A stretch of DNA of 64,000 nucleotides from JAJPHI01 sp035541875 (GCA_035541875.1 DATKML010000034.1:162278-226277), one strand, 5' to 3'. Counted from the stretch's first letter, positions 24,957-34,736 are shown. Notes: generated by a model from the letters alone, not told the origin. Numbers and translations are program-made.

Positions 24957-26630
24957 ATGGAAGGAACCAAAACGCACTACGAGGTAATAGTCGTTGGGGC
25001 AGGCGTAGCCGGCATCTACCAGATCAAGCTGCTCGCCGACCGCGGAATCGACGCCACTGTGCTCGATGCGGCCGGTGACTTGGGTGGGACCTGGTACTGG
25101 AATCGTTATCCGGGCGCTCGCTTCGACTCCGAGAGCTATACCTACGGCTACTCGTTCTCAAAGGAACTGCTGAATGAGTGGCACTGGAAAGAGCGTTTCT
25201 CCGGCCAGCCGGAAAACCTTCGCTACCTGAATTTCGTTACGGACAAATTTGGTCTGCGCAAATACATGCAGTTCAACTGCAAAGTCGAAGCAGCCCATTT
25301 CGACGAAACCCAGGATATCTGGCGTCTGAAGATCAGCGACGGCCGCGAACTGACCTGCCGCTTCATGGTGATGGCGGTCGGTCTCCTCTCGATCCCGACG
25401 ATGCCCCGTTACAAGGGGATGGATAAGTTCAAGGGCCGCGCCTTCCACACCTTTTACTGGCCGCATGAGCCGGTTGATCTCAAGGGCAAGAAGGTCGCGG
25501 TTATCGGTACCGGCGCGACCGGTATCCAGGTGATCGCGGATATCGCAGACAAGGTTGGTCAGCTGACCGTCTTCCAGCGCCGACCCAACTGGTCAGCGCC
25601 GCTGCACAACGGGCCGATCTCCGACGAGGAGATGGCCGATATCCGTCGTCGGTACGATGAGATCTTCGCGACCTGCCTACGCACCCCCGGCGGCTTCGAG
25701 CACGAACCCGATCGTCGCGGTTTCTACGAAGTATCGCGCGAGGAACGTGTAAAGCTGTGGGATAGCCTGTACGAGATGCCAGGATTTGCGATCTGGCTGC
25801 GCAACTTCCGCGAAATCTTCGTCGACGAGAAGGCCAACGCCGAATTTTCGGAGTATATCGCCAATCGGATTCGCCGCCGCGTGAAGGACCAGAAGACTGC
25901 CGAGAAGCTGATCCCGAAGGATCACGGCTTCGGCGTGCAGCGCGTCCCGATGGAGACCAACTACTTCGAAGTCTACAACCGCGACAACGTCGAGTTGGTA
26001 GATATTACTGAAACGCCGATCACCGAAGTGACCGAAAAGGGTCTTCGCACGACCGATCGCGAGTTTGAATTCGATATCATCGTCTATGCAACCGGCTTCG
26101 ACGCAATCACCGGTGCGTACGACCATATCGATATCCAGGGCATCGGCGGCCAGAAGCTCAAAGAACTGTGGAAGGAAGGCCCGACCACTTTCCTCGGCTT
26201 CATGATCAATAACTTCCCCAATTTCTTCATGCCCTCAGGTCCACAGAGCGGCTCGGCCTCGACCAACTTCCCCCGCGGTATCGAGACCGGTGTGGGCTGG
26301 TGCACCAAGCTGATGGATTACATGTGGGCTCACGGTTACACGCGCTGCAATCCGACTGCGGAAGCTCAGGAGCGCTGGACCGAGCACGTAAAGAAGATGT
26401 ACTCCGTGATGCTGATGCGGAAGGCGAAGTCGTGGTTCACCGGCTACAACTCGAACATCGAGGGCCACGAATACGGCAAGACGCGCTACTTCGTTTACAA
26501 TGGCGGCCAGCCTAAGTTCATCAGCGAGATTTCTGAAGTCGCCAACAACAATTACAAGGGTGTCGACTTTACTTCGGGTTCGTTGCTCGCGAGTCTGAAG
26601 GCTGAGAATGCGATGAGAGCGGGTAAGTAG
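24957..26630 (+). CDS. flavin monooxygenase, Baeyer-Villiger type
   Basis: With the start MEGTKTHYEVIVVGAG, preceded by GGAG, the protein is 557 residues. FAD site GAGVAG (14-19) and NADPH site GTGATG (184-189) flank the Baeyer-Villiger fingerprint FKGRAFHTFYWP (158-169, F-x-G-x3-H-x3-W-P). It should insert an oxygen atom next to a ketone carbonyl using NADPH. A second upstream ATG at 24912 is possible. A strong terminator follows. No substrate-specific features were recognised. Confidence 0.9.
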   Translation: MEGTKTHYEVIVVGAGVAGIYQIKLLADRGIDATVLDAAGDLGGTWYWNRYPGARFDSESYTYGYSFSKELLNEWHWKERFSGQPENLRYLNFVTDKFGLRKYMQFNCKVEAAHFDETQDIWRLKISDGRELTCRFMVMAVGLLSIPTMPRYKGMDKFKGRAFHTFYWPHEPVDLKGKKVAVIGTGATGIQVIADIADKVGQLTVFQRRPNWSAPLHNGPISDEEMADIRRRYDEIFATCLRTPGGFEHEPDRRGFYEVSREERVKLWDSLYEMPGFAIWLRNFREIFVDEKANAEFSEYIANRIRRRVKDQKTAEKLIPKDHGFGVQRVPMETNYFEVYNRDNVELVDITETPITEVTEKGLRTTDREFEFDIIVYATGFDAITGAYDHIDIQGIGGQKLKELWKEGPTTFLGFMINNFPNFFMPSGPQSGSASTNFPRGIETGVGWCTKLMDYMWAHGYTRCNPTAEAQERWTEHVKKMYSVMLMRKAKSWFTGYNSNIEGHEYGKTRYFVYNGGQPKFISEISEVANNNYKGVDFTSGSLLASLKAENAMRAGK

Positions 26631-26654
26631 AAACCCGCCCAGGTTAGTTCCCTT

Positions 26655-26698
26655 ACGGCGGTTGCGTCGGATTAATCGTCCGGCTCAACCGCCGTTTT
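26655..26698 (+). terminator. Rho-independent terminator after the monooxygenase
   Basis: A ten-base stem ACGGCGGTTG pairs with CAACCGCCGT across a 21-base loop, followed by TTTT. It lies about 25 bases after the monooxygenase stop. Confidence 0.8.
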
Positions 26699-26749
26699 CA
26701 TGAAGGAGGCTCACCCTCCATCTTTAAGAACCGCACGAAAGGCATCGCG

Positions 26750-27559
26750 ATGGATCTCAAACTGAAAGGTAAATCTGTACTCGTCACCGGAGCCAGCAAA
26801 GGAATCGGCAAAGCTATCGCCGAAGCCTTCGCTGAGGAAGGCGCACGAGTGGCGTTGACCGCTCGCTCGAAGAGCGAACTGGAGAGCCTGGCTGCTTCCA
26901 TCAGGAGTCGTGGGGGAGAAGCAATCGCGATCGCTGCCGACGTGACGAACGCGGGCGAAGTTAAGAACCTGATCGAGCAGGTCGTCGCGCAGTTCGGTAC
27001 GATCCACGTGTTGGTGAATAACGCAGGTGGCGTGCAGGACGGTTTCCCCAAGTTCGAGGATCTCTCCGACGCTGATTGGTTCCGCACCTTCGATGTGAAT
27101 CTCTTTGCCACGGTGCGCGTGACGCGCGCGGCCCTGCCCCACATGCGCAGACAGAAATGGGGACGAATTATCAATATGGGCAGCGAGGTCGCCCTGCAGC
27201 CGGATTCCGATATGCCGCACTACGCGGCCTCAAAGTCTGCCATCCTGAGCCTCTCGAAAAGTCTCTCACGAGCCTATGCGCGCGATGGGATCCTCGTTAA
27301 TGCGATCTCGCCGGGGATGATCGTCACCTCAGCGGTGGAGGACATGGCGCGCGATACGTCGCAGCGGCTCGGTATCACGATTCCCGAAGTGTACAGCCGT
27401 TTCCTCGCGCGACGCCGACCCTTTCAGGTTCTTGGGCGGCCCGGCGACCCAGAGGAAGTCGCCGCCGTCGTAGTCTTTCTGGCCTCGGAGGCCGCATCGT
27501 TTATGACCGGCGCCAACGTGCGGATCGACGGCGGAGCGGTCGGCAGCGTCGTATCGTAG
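26750..27559 (+). CDS. short-chain dehydrogenase/reductase
   Basis: A classical 269-residue SDR: NAD(P) motif TGASKGIGKAIAE, VLVNNAGG, the catalytic Tyr/Lys in MPHYAASKSA and NAISPGMI. The C-terminus VFLASEAASFMTGANVRIDG is typical of 3-oxoacyl-ACP reductase-like enzymes. It is downstream of the Baeyer-Villiger enzyme but separated by a terminator. Substrate not assignable. Confidence 0.9.
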   Translation: MDLKLKGKSVLVTGASKGIGKAIAEAFAEEGARVALTARSKSELESLAASIRSRGGEAIAIAADVTNAGEVKNLIEQVVAQFGTIHVLVNNAGGVQDGFPKFEDLSDADWFRTFDVNLFATVRVTRAALPHMRRQKWGRIINMGSEVALQPDSDMPHYAASKSAILSLSKSLSRAYARDGILVNAISPGMIVTSAVEDMARDTSQRLGITIPEVYSRFLARRRPFQVLGRPGDPEEVAAVVVFLASEAASFMTGANVRIDGGAVGSVVS

Positions 27560-27565
27560 TAAGAG

Positions 27566-28906
27566 CTATTCCCGAGGTTTAGCGTTCCATCGATGCAGTG
27601 CCTCGTCGACCAGCTCGAAGAGTGGCGGTCCCGATCGCTGCTCAAAGCAATAGCTGACTCGCGCGATCGGTAGCGGCAGGCTCATTAAGCGATCGAGCCT
27701 GGCCGGGCTCGCATCGATAATTACCTCGGCTCGACTGGCGCGCAGCGTGTTCTCTAAATCGGCACGCTGCGCTTCTGAGTAGCCCAACGCCGGCACAACC
27801 GCACTCAGGTGCGGGAAATTGCTGTAAGCTTCGGCAATTGAGCCTACGGCAAAAGCACGCGGCTCAACTATCTGAGCCTGCGCCGCACGCGCAGCGATCG
27901 TGCCGGCACCGTAAGCCATCCCGCCATGAGTCAGCGTGGGGCCATCCTCGACTACCACAACGCGCTTGCCCGCTATCGCACTCCCCTCAGCAAGCGCAAT
28001 CGCCAAATCTGATTCGATAACTGTGGCGCGTGGATTGAACGCAGCGACGTTGTGTCGAAGTGTCGCGAGCCCCTCCACGCTGGCATTGGATACCTTGTTC
28101 AACACCAGCACATCCGCGGCGCGAAAATTTGTCTCGCCCGGATAGTACGCAACCTCGTGACCCGCCCTGAGCGCATCAAGCACGACAATCGAGAGATCGG
28201 GCTGTACGAACGGATAGTCATTATTGCCACCGTCCCAAAGGATCACATCGCTGGCCTTCTCGGCCTCAGCCAGAATCGCGGCGTAGTCAACTCCGGCATA
28301 AACTGCCATCCCGGCCGCCACATAGGGTTCATATTCTTCGCGTTCCTCGATCGTGCATTCGTGCGTGAGCAGATCAGCTTCGCTCGCATAGCGCACCACG
28401 CGCTGCTTGAGCAGATTGCCGTAAGGCATCGGATGGCGCAGCACGGCGACTCTGTGACCGGCGGTCGTCAGGTGACGGGCGAGCGCCTGGCTGATCGGGC
28501 TTTTGCCTGCACCGGTACGCACAGCGGTCACCGCGATCACGGGCCGACTACTGCGAAGCTGCGTCAGATGAGGACCCAACATCGCGAAGCCAGCGCCGTG
28601 CGACTGCACGATACTCGCTTTGTGCATCACCTCGAGATGCGAGAGATCACTGTACGAGAAGAACGCCATATCAACGGCTAAGCGCCTGATGAGGTCGGGC
28701 AATTCGCTTTCGAGAAAAATTGGAATATCAGAGTCATACAGCGGACCCGCCAGCTCCCGCGGAAAGCTTCGCTGCTCGATAAAGGGGATCTGCGCGGCAG
28801 TAAAAGCGACGACCTCGTATTCGGATCGATCGCGAAAAAAGGTCTGAAAATCGTGGAAGTCACGCCCCGCAGCGCCGAGGATTATGCATCGCAGTTGCTT
28901 GCCCAT
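27566..28906 (-). CDS. cyclic 2,3-diphosphoglycerate synthetase-like GTPase
   Basis: Start MGKQLRCIILGAAGRDFHDF gives 446 residues. The N-terminal Rossmann-like part (GAAGRDFHDFQTFFRD) and a P-loop VRTGAGKSPISQALARHL at about 129-146 match bacterial homologues of archaeal cyclic 2,3-diphosphoglycerate synthetase. DVILWDGGNNDYPF and VLVLNKVSNA are further nucleotide-site segments. Whether the bacterial protein makes cyclic diphosphoglycerate is not established by the sequence. It is convergent with the SDR by 6 bases and divergent from acetate kinase. Confidence 0.8.
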   Translation of the reverse strand: MGKQLRCIILGAAGRDFHDFQTFFRDRSEYEVVAFTAAQIPFIEQRSFPRELAGPLYDSDIPIFLESELPDLIRRLAVDMAFFSYSDLSHLEVMHKASIVQSHGAGFAMLGPHLTQLRSSRPVIAVTAVRTGAGKSPISQALARHLTTAGHRVAVLRHPMPYGNLLKQRVVRYASEADLLTHECTIEEREEYEPYVAAGMAVYAGVDYAAILAEAEKASDVILWDGGNNDYPFVQPDLSIVVLDALRAGHEVAYYPGETNFRAADVLVLNKVSNASVEGLATLRHNVAAFNPRATVIESDLAIALAEGSAIAGKRVVVVEDGPTLTHGGMAYGAGTIAARAAQAQIVEPRAFAVGSIAEAYSNFPHLSAVVPALGYSEAQRADLENTLRASRAEVIIDASPARLDRLMSLPLPIARVSYCFEQRSGPPLFELVDEALHRWNAKPRE

Positions 28907-28997
28907 AGCGGCAATTCTTATCCGGAAAGGTGCTGTCTCCAACCCTCCGACACTTCAACTTTTGCACGCGTCGGCAGCGGACTAAGATTAACTTCAG

Positions 28998-30191
28998 ATG
29001 CGCATCCTCGTTTTCAACTGCGGGAGCTCCTCGGCCAAGTTCGAACTGTTCGAACTCAACCCATCGAATCGACAGAGCGAGGTTCTTGCGCGAGGCAACT
29101 TTGAGCGTATCGGCGAAAAGCAACCAACTGCTCGTCTAATCAGAGCCGGAAGCGAGACCACCACCCCGGTGCAGGCGCGAGACCATCGCGAGGCGGTCCT
29201 GCAAGCGATCACATGGCTTGAGCGAGACTCCGATTCCTCTCTCAAGATCGACGCCGCCGCGCATCGGATCGTGCATGGTGGCCCCGACCTGTTCGGCCCG
29301 GCCCTCTTGGATGATGCGGTCGAAAAAGCGTTGGCATCCGCCACCGAGTTGGCGCCGCTGCATAACCCGGCTGCGCTGATGGCGATAGCGGCGGTCGAGG
29401 AGCGCTTGCCCCGGCTTCCTCAGGTCGTCCTCACCGACACGGCATTCCATCGTGACCTGCCCGATTACGCGCGCAACTATGCACTACCCAAAGAACTCGC
29501 GAGGCGACATCAGATTAGACGTTACGGCTTTCACGGGATTGGGCATGCGTGGATGATGGAGCGCTACAGCGAAATCAGGGGCGCTGCGGTCTCATCGCTG
29601 AATCTGATCACGCTTCATCTCGGCGCCGGATGCTCCGCGACCGCTATTCGCGGCGGCAAGTCGATGGATACCTCGATGGGCTTCACACCGCTTGAGGGCC
29701 TGATGATGGCCACGCGGAGCGGCGACCTCGATCCGGCCATCGTCCATTTCCTGTGCCAGCGTGAGGGTATCGATCCCGCGCGCGTCGAGGACCTGCTGAA
29801 CCACGAGTCCGGACTCCTCGGCGTCTCGGGCGTCTCACGTGATATTCGCGATATCAGCTCAGCAGCCGAAGCGGGCAATCCCGACGCGGCTCTGGCGCTC
29901 GCAATGTTCTGCTACCGGGTGCGCAAATATATCGGGCAGTACCTGACGATCGCGGGTAAGACACGGGCGATTATCTTCGGCGGAGGCATCGGCGAACATG
30001 CCCACGCGATCCGCGAGCGTATCTGCGGCGGATTGGAGCACCTCGGCATCGTGCTCAATACGGAAAAAAATCGCGCAGCGGATGGGCACGAAGCCAGGAT
30101 CAGCAGCGATAGCTCACCGATTGAACTCTACGTAATTCCGCTAAACGAGGAGCTCTACATCGCTCGGGCTGCGCTCAGTGTGCTCTCCTAG
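28998..30191 (+). CDS. ackA: acetate kinase
   Basis: The 397-residue enzyme has RILVFNCGSSSAKFELFEL at the start with the active-site Asn. TDTAFHRDLPDYAR and RRYGFHGIGHAWM match the AckA active-site segments. LGAGCSATAIRGGKSMDTSM and FTPLEGLMMATRSGDLDP match the ATP site, and FGGGIGEHA is near the end. It interconverts acetate plus ATP with acetyl phosphate. No phosphotransacetylase is next to it; its divergent neighbour is the cPGS-like gene, about 90 bases away. Confidence 0.95.
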   Translation: MRILVFNCGSSSAKFELFELNPSNRQSEVLARGNFERIGEKQPTARLIRAGSETTTPVQARDHREAVLQAITWLERDSDSSLKIDAAAHRIVHGGPDLFGPALLDDAVEKALASATELAPLHNPAALMAIAAVEERLPRLPQVVLTDTAFHRDLPDYARNYALPKELARRHQIRRYGFHGIGHAWMMERYSEIRGAAVSSLNLITLHLGAGCSATAIRGGKSMDTSMGFTPLEGLMMATRSGDLDPAIVHFLCQREGIDPARVEDLLNHESGLLGVSGVSRDIRDISSAAEAGNPDAALALAMFCYRVRKYIGQYLTIAGKTRAIIFGGGIGEHAHAIRERICGGLEHLGIVLNTEKNRAADGHEARISSDSSPIELYVIPLNEELYIARAALSVLS

Positions 30192-30287
30192 CAATCGGTC
30201 GGTCGAACCGTAAAATCGATCGCGGGCCTTTTCGGCGCAACCGCCAATTGCGGTACGCCGCTTCTGTCGATCAGGCTCACGCGGAGA

Positions 30288-31496
30288 GTGAATATGCAAA
30301 TCGATAACGGGGACTGCTCTACCATCGGTCGGGTCTACGGCGAGGCCAAGTACATCGCACCACTGCTGCCCGCTATAGCCGCGCAGGCTGCACAGGCCGA
30401 TCAAAGTAGAACCATCGCTCCCGACGTGATCGCAGCGATCAAGCAGACCGACATTATGCGGATGTCCGCAAGCCGCGAGATCGCTGGAATCGAAGAATCT
30501 GTCGTCGCGATCGCCAATGAACTCCGCGCGATTGCTCCGCTATGCGGCTCAACCGCATGGTGCCTCTGGAACCATCTGTGCGTGTTCCATCTCTACGCGG
30601 CGGCGCTCGGACCTGAAAATGCGGACTTCCTTTCCTCGATTATCTCGAAGCGTCAGTGGGTCTGTTTCGGCGCGGGCGCATCGACTGAAGTCGTCGGCGT
30701 TGATTCCGGCGATCAGACCTTTCTGACCGGTGTGGCGGCCTTCGCCTCTGGCTGTCGCTATGCCGAATGGGGCGGCGTCGCCTTTGCACGTCAGGGCCTC
30801 CGTGGCGGCCTCTTCTCCGTCGTCGATCTGCACCATCCCAAGCTGCGAATCGACCCGACCTGGAATGGCAGCGCAGTCCGCGCTTCGGCCACCGATAACG
30901 TCTACTACGACGGAGTCGAGGTTCCGCACAAACGCGTTGTGCGATGGCCCCCGAAGCATCGGGCGATGCTTCGCGACCCGAATCATCAGGTGATCCATCA
31001 TCGTTACCGTGAAGATTGGGTAGCGCTCTCGGTGGTATGGCTGGCGGCGATGGCGACCGGGATTGCGCAGGCCTCAATTGACGATGCGGCCCGTGGTATC
31101 CGCGATCGTATCGCGATTTTCGGCACAAAGATGGTCGATCGGCCGACGATCCATATCAATCTCGGGCGGGCACAGATGCTGGCAAACGCGGCGACGGATA
31201 CGGTTTATGCCGCCATGGCGGAGACCGACGCGCGTATCAGATCCTGCGTGACTCCGACCGAGGGCGATTACTTCCGCCAGACCTCGGCTGGAACGCAGGC
31301 TATCCAGCTATGCGACGAGGCGATGAAGCTTGTCCTGCGCGTGCTGGGGGGCAACGGTTTGCGTGAGGGCACTGACTTCGAGCGTCGCTTTCGCGACTTT
31401 CAGGCGATTCCTGTGCACATCAATGGCCATGTCGACCGTCTTACCGAGCAGGTTGGTCGGGTTGCCCTGGGACTCGAATCGACGAATCCATTCTAG
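30288..31496 (+). CDS. acyl-CoA-dehydrogenase-fold flavin monooxygenase
   Basis: A 402-residue protein (GTG at 30288; ATG at 30294 is an alternative) with the acyl-CoA dehydrogenase fold. The N-terminal helices IAPDVIAAIKQTDIMRM and the segment LCGSTAWCLWNHLCVFHLY fit the group D two-component monooxygenases (HpaB/HpaH-, DszC- or IacA-like). FASGCRYAEWGGVAF lies in the middle domain, and RVLGGNGLREGTDFERRFRD ends the helical domain. It uses reduced FMN supplied by a separate reductase; no reductase is adjacent. Substrate unknown. Confidence 0.75.
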   Translation: MNMQIDNGDCSTIGRVYGEAKYIAPLLPAIAAQAAQADQSRTIAPDVIAAIKQTDIMRMSASREIAGIEESVVAIANELRAIAPLCGSTAWCLWNHLCVFHLYAAALGPENADFLSSIISKRQWVCFGAGASTEVVGVDSGDQTFLTGVAAFASGCRYAEWGGVAFARQGLRGGLFSVVDLHHPKLRIDPTWNGSAVRASATDNVYYDGVEVPHKRVVRWPPKHRAMLRDPNHQVIHHRYREDWVALSVVWLAAMATGIAQASIDDAARGIRDRIAIFGTKMVDRPTIHINLGRAQMLANAATDTVYAAMAETDARIRSCVTPTEGDYFRQTSAGTQAIQLCDEAMKLVLRVLGGNGLREGTDFERRFRDFQAIPVHINGHVDRLTEQVGRVALGLESTNPF

Positions 31497-32104
31497 CCAG
31501 AATACGGCAGCTGCATATCTTTCAACAAAGGGCTAAGCCTCTGCTCTCGGCGGGCTGAAGTTAGACCTTTTCGAGATTAGCCGCGAGAAGAGCTGAGATC
31601 ACAATGTAGCAGCTTTTGGCCAACTAGCCGTCAATTCACACATCTCCCGCACGCGGGCTCAATGCTGAGTTACATGCAGGCCAGTGCCTTTTCCTACCAA
31701 GGCGCTTAGCCAAACAGCTCCAGGTAGAATCCTGAGCGCGAATCACCTGTAAATTAGCTGAATTCTGCTTGGATTACATGTTACGACAAAATATTCAACT
31801 AATTAGGCTTAAATTAGATTTTAATATTATAATACAGCATTGTATCATGCTTACGCTTGTGATATCTAGCGTTGAGACGCATCTGATTCAAGTTTGTCGA
31901 GGAGGGTGTCGGGAAAGGGCGGGGTGAACGCAATCGCGAGATGGGGAATCCAGTGGAAACAGACCAGTGATTACCTATGCGATGCGAAAGAACCTTTAAG
32001 AGAAAAGATGAAGCGAAATACGGCATAGGGGAATCCGGATCGAAATTAGCCGGGTTAGGTTTAATGTTTGGCTCTGCGAGGGAGCAATTAGGGCCAGGAG
32101 GAAA
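31497..32104. other. long AT-rich intergenic region upstream of collagen-like gene
   Basis: About 600 bases without a convincing gene. A strongly AT-rich block (31780-31850, TTAATATTATAATACAG) may hold the promoter of the collagen-like gene. A short minus-strand open frame (31814-32026) has no recognisable features. This marks the boundary between the metabolic region and the exopolysaccharide locus. Confidence 0.45.
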
Positions 32105-32125
32105 ATGAGGAGAATTGGGGGAAGT

Positions 32126-32929
32126 ATGAGCAAGCAGTTTCTTTCACACCTGAAGGCTGGGGTCATTGGACTGGCCCTTGTCGGCGGATGGTATGTAGCC
32201 ACACCCGCCGCAGCGCATGCCGACGTTAACATTTGTATCAACAACAAAACCGGTACATTTACTCCGCTGGCCGATGGCAAAACCTGCTCTAAGAACGCAA
32301 CGCGGAGCAGCTTGGGCTCGGTTGGACCGACCGGTCCGGCAGGTCCGGCAGGTCCGACGGGTGCGGTTGGCGCAGCAGGACCGACAGGAGCAACGGGACC
32401 CGCAGGAGCAGTGGGACCGGCAGGGCCAGCAGGTGCTGATGGTGCAGTGGGACCAGCTGGTGCGGTTGGCGCAGCAGGACCCACAGGAGCAACGGGACCC
32501 GCTGGAGCGATCAACTCGGTCTATCAGGATCCTCCGGCTGATGTCATCATCCCGGCCGGCTCAACGATCCCGGTTGTCGTTGATACTTTGAACATTCCGA
32601 CGCCCGGTTCCTACACGGTATCCGCGGACCTGAACGTAGTGCTGGTTGGCTCGGGAATCACGTTGAATCCGGCAGATCAATTCGCGTGCACGCTTGGCTT
32701 ACTCAACGGTACCGGCGGAATTTCTACCGGGGTGGCTTACGGCCTGCTGACCGGTAGTTCTGATACCGGGCTGATCGGCGTCGTGCACCTCAACCTGCAG
32801 GGTATCTTCAATACTACTGGAGCTGACGCTGTCTCGATCAGCTGCAACAACACCGATCCGGCGAATAATTTTGACGCGACCGGTGCGCAGATCGTTGCGA
32901 CTCAGGTCTCGACTCTGACCGTGCAATAA
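32126..32929 (+). CDS. secreted collagen-like protein with beta C-terminal domain
   Basis: Start MSKQFLSHLKAGVIG (267 residues; an ATG at 32105 lies too near its AGGAGG). A signal peptide ends near TPAAAHA. A short Cys-bounded motif ICINNKTGTFTPLADGK follows, of a kind often found before bacterial collagen-like segments. About 20 Gly-X-Y triplets (GPTGPAGPAGPTG) come next. The last 130 residues alternate hydrophobic and polar (IPTPGSYTVSADLNVVLVG), suggesting a beta sandwich like those capping other bacterial collagens. It is probably a trimeric surface or extracellular protein. A strong terminator follows. Confidence 0.8.
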   Translation: MSKQFLSHLKAGVIGLALVGGWYVATPAAAHADVNICINNKTGTFTPLADGKTCSKNATRSSLGSVGPTGPAGPAGPTGAVGAAGPTGATGPAGAVGPAGPAGADGAVGPAGAVGAAGPTGATGPAGAINSVYQDPPADVIIPAGSTIPVVVDTLNIPTPGSYTVSADLNVVLVGSGITLNPADQFACTLGLLNGTGGISTGVAYGLLTGSSDTGLIGVVHLNLQGIFNTTGADAVSISCNNTDPANNFDATGAQIVATQVSTLTVQ

Positions 32930-32955
32930 GACTCGGGTCCCGTGGTGGCATGGGA

Positions 32956-32985
32956 GGGAGATCCAAAAGGGTCTCCCTTCTTTTT
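32956..32985 (+). terminator. Rho-independent terminator of the collagen-like gene
   Basis: A nine-base stem GGGAGATCC / GGGTCTCCC with an AAAA loop is followed by TTCTTTTTC, 26 bases after the stop codon. One G-T pair is included. Confidence 0.88.
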
Positions 32986-33129
32986 CTTCGGCGAACCCTC
33001 GCTTTTCAGCACCTCTCCGGCTTAAACTTGTCGGCGACAACATGTCATCTTAAATTGGCTGGCCGCTGCTTATCCATTAGTCGGGATTTTTCGAACGGGG
33101 AGGCCGCTCTGGCTATACGCAACAATCTG

Positions 33130-33495
33130 GTGAGCATTGGCAACGCCGCACGCGACGGAAAAAATGGCTGGTTCGTTGGGCATTTTGCACCGCATGACTT
33201 TGGACTGATCCGCCAAGAGTCAGTTGAAATAAAGTGGGCGCACCATCCCAAAGGCGATCGTAGGCCAAGCTTTGGTCAATGGCCTAAGGCCACTACGATA
33301 GCGATTCTCGTCAGCGGCCATTTTATCACGAGAGTCCGACTACCGGATGGATTGCATGAAATACTTCTCCGAGATCCGGGCGACTATATCGCCTTCGGTC
33401 CCGGCGTTGATCATTCATGGGAGGCCGTTGAGGAAAGTCTGGTTATCACCGTGCGCTTTCCCTCGATTGACAGGGAAAGGGACACCCCGACGTAA
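33130..33495 (+). CDS. cupin-like protein
   Basis: The frame stays open back to 32950, but that part covers the terminator, so the true start must be later. A GTG at 33130 (VSIGNAARDGKNGWFVGHF) gives about 121 residues; no clear ribosome site was seen. The protein resembles a small double-stranded beta helix: ATTIAILVSGHFITRVRL, EILLRDPGDYIAFGPGVDHSWEAVEE, LVITVRFPSI. One His in the second motif may bind a metal. Its role next to an exopolysaccharide locus is unknown. Confidence 0.5.
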   Translation: MSIGNAARDGKNGWFVGHFAPHDFGLIRQESVEIKWAHHPKGDRRPSFGQWPKATTIAILVSGHFITRVRLPDGLHEILLRDPGDYIAFGPGVDHSWEAVEESLVITVRFPSIDRERDTPT

Positions 33496-33548
33496 AAAGC
33501 CACGCCCAAATTGAGCGCCGCTCATAAGTTCCAATACGGCTGAAAGCC

Positions 33549-34736
33549 TTATTTGACCGCGCTGTAGGTCACCGCTCCAGTGAATGCGGGCGTAACCATT
33601 AAGTTGAAAACTTCGAGAGCTTTTCTGACGGTGTCGGCCGGCGCGGCCGCGACATAGACGATGTCTTTGTTACGCATGCTAAACCTTCTCGCCAGAAAGA
33701 ACCCTGCCGGATCGCGCAAATCCAGGTGGTAGATAGCAGGCGTAACGCCACTCTGAAGTGCCACGCCTCGATCGGTCGCTATGGCCTGGGCGACCTGACC
33801 TGTTTCGAACCTGAAGACGAAAACGCCTGATGGATCAGCGCGATTATCGAGCAATCCGCCAGCCTTTCCGATCGCTTCGTCCAGCGTGAGGTCAACTCGG
33901 CCGAAGTTAACGACATTGTTCCGTCCCAGCTCTCCTACTGCGGTAAAGGTTTGAGGCACGCGAACTTCAGCAACTACATCGCCTGGCCGGAGATAGATGT
34001 CCTCTTTAGGGTCGCGCAATACAACCTCGAGCGGCACCCGCACGACACGATTGTCTCGAGTCAGCACGATGGAAAGATCCGCGACCGCGGATCGGATCCC
34101 GCCGGTTTGAGCAACGATATCCAATAGGCGCTCACCGCGTGGATTTAACGGAAACCGCGCTGCGGATCCTCCCTCAGAGAAGACCGTAACCGAATTGCTC
34201 GCGCTTCTCGTGACCGTCAGCAACACCTGAGGATCGATAGCTTTGTTCGCCAAGCGGGCCCTTATAATTTCCTCTATCTCGGCCGGCCTTCGACCTGCGA
34301 CCGAGACACGCCCTGCGAAAGGGATCGTTATCGAACCGTCTTGAGCCACCAACTGCTCAGGAGTAGCAGCGGAATGCGACCCGGAACTATTGGGATCGGA
34401 TGCCGGGTTCCAAAAAAGCCCACCGGCGGAAGACTCCCAAAGCGTGACCTTTACTGTGTCACCAACGCCGACCGTCTGCTCATTTGGAGGTCGGTAATCC
34501 CCGAAGGTACCGTAAAAGCTGGGTTCTTGCTTCGAGGACAATAAGTCGATCGTTCGCGGATCGATCTCGACGACCGCGATGTTTTGTCGCTCGGTTTCGG
34601 CGGCCATGACATTCGTCCTACTGGGCCCGGCTGCGGGTAGGGAGCAGCCGCCGAGAGCTAACGAAACTAATGCCATCAACAAAGCGCATCTGTTCAAGGT
34701 CGACGGTAGGGAGATTATGCGGGCGTGCGGTATCAA
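33549..34736 (-). CDS. polysaccharide export outer-membrane lipoprotein (Wza-like)
   Basis: A 395-residue protein with a lipoprotein signal (LVSLALGGCSLPAAG, Cys about 31). The polysaccharide export domain (TVGVGDTVKVTLWES, then QDGSITIPFAGRVSVAGRRP) is followed by SLBB-type domains (FPLNPRGERLLDIVAQTGG; VPQTFTAVGELGRNN and LTLDEAIGKAGGLLDNRADP). It would form the outer-membrane channel for the exopolysaccharide. It is transcribed away from the wzz and glycosyltransferase genes, which start about 260 bases further on. Confidence 0.88.
   Translation of the reverse strand: MIPHARIISLPSTLNRCALLMALVSLALGGCSLPAAGPSRTNVMAAETERQNIAVVEIDPRTIDLLSSKQEPSFYGTFGDYRPPNEQTVGVGDTVKVTLWESSAGGLFWNPASDPNSSGSHSAATPEQLVAQDGSITIPFAGRVSVAGRRPAEIEEIIRARLANKAIDPQVLLTVTRSASNSVTVFSEGGSAARFPLNPRGERLLDIVAQTGGIRSAVADLSIVLTRDNRVVRVPLEVVLRDPKEDIYLRPGDVVAEVRVPQTFTAVGELGRNNVVNFGRVDLTLDEAIGKAGGLLDNRADPSGVFVFRFETGQVAQAIATDRGVALQSGVTPAIYHLDLRDPAGFFLARRFSMRNKDIVYVAAAPADTVRKALEVFNLMVTPAFTGAVTYSAVK

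Noticed and set aside
31814..32026. 70-codon minus-strand frame in the 31.5-32.1 kb gap
   Set aside because: It has no ribosome site or recognisable feature and sits in AT-rich noncoding DNA.
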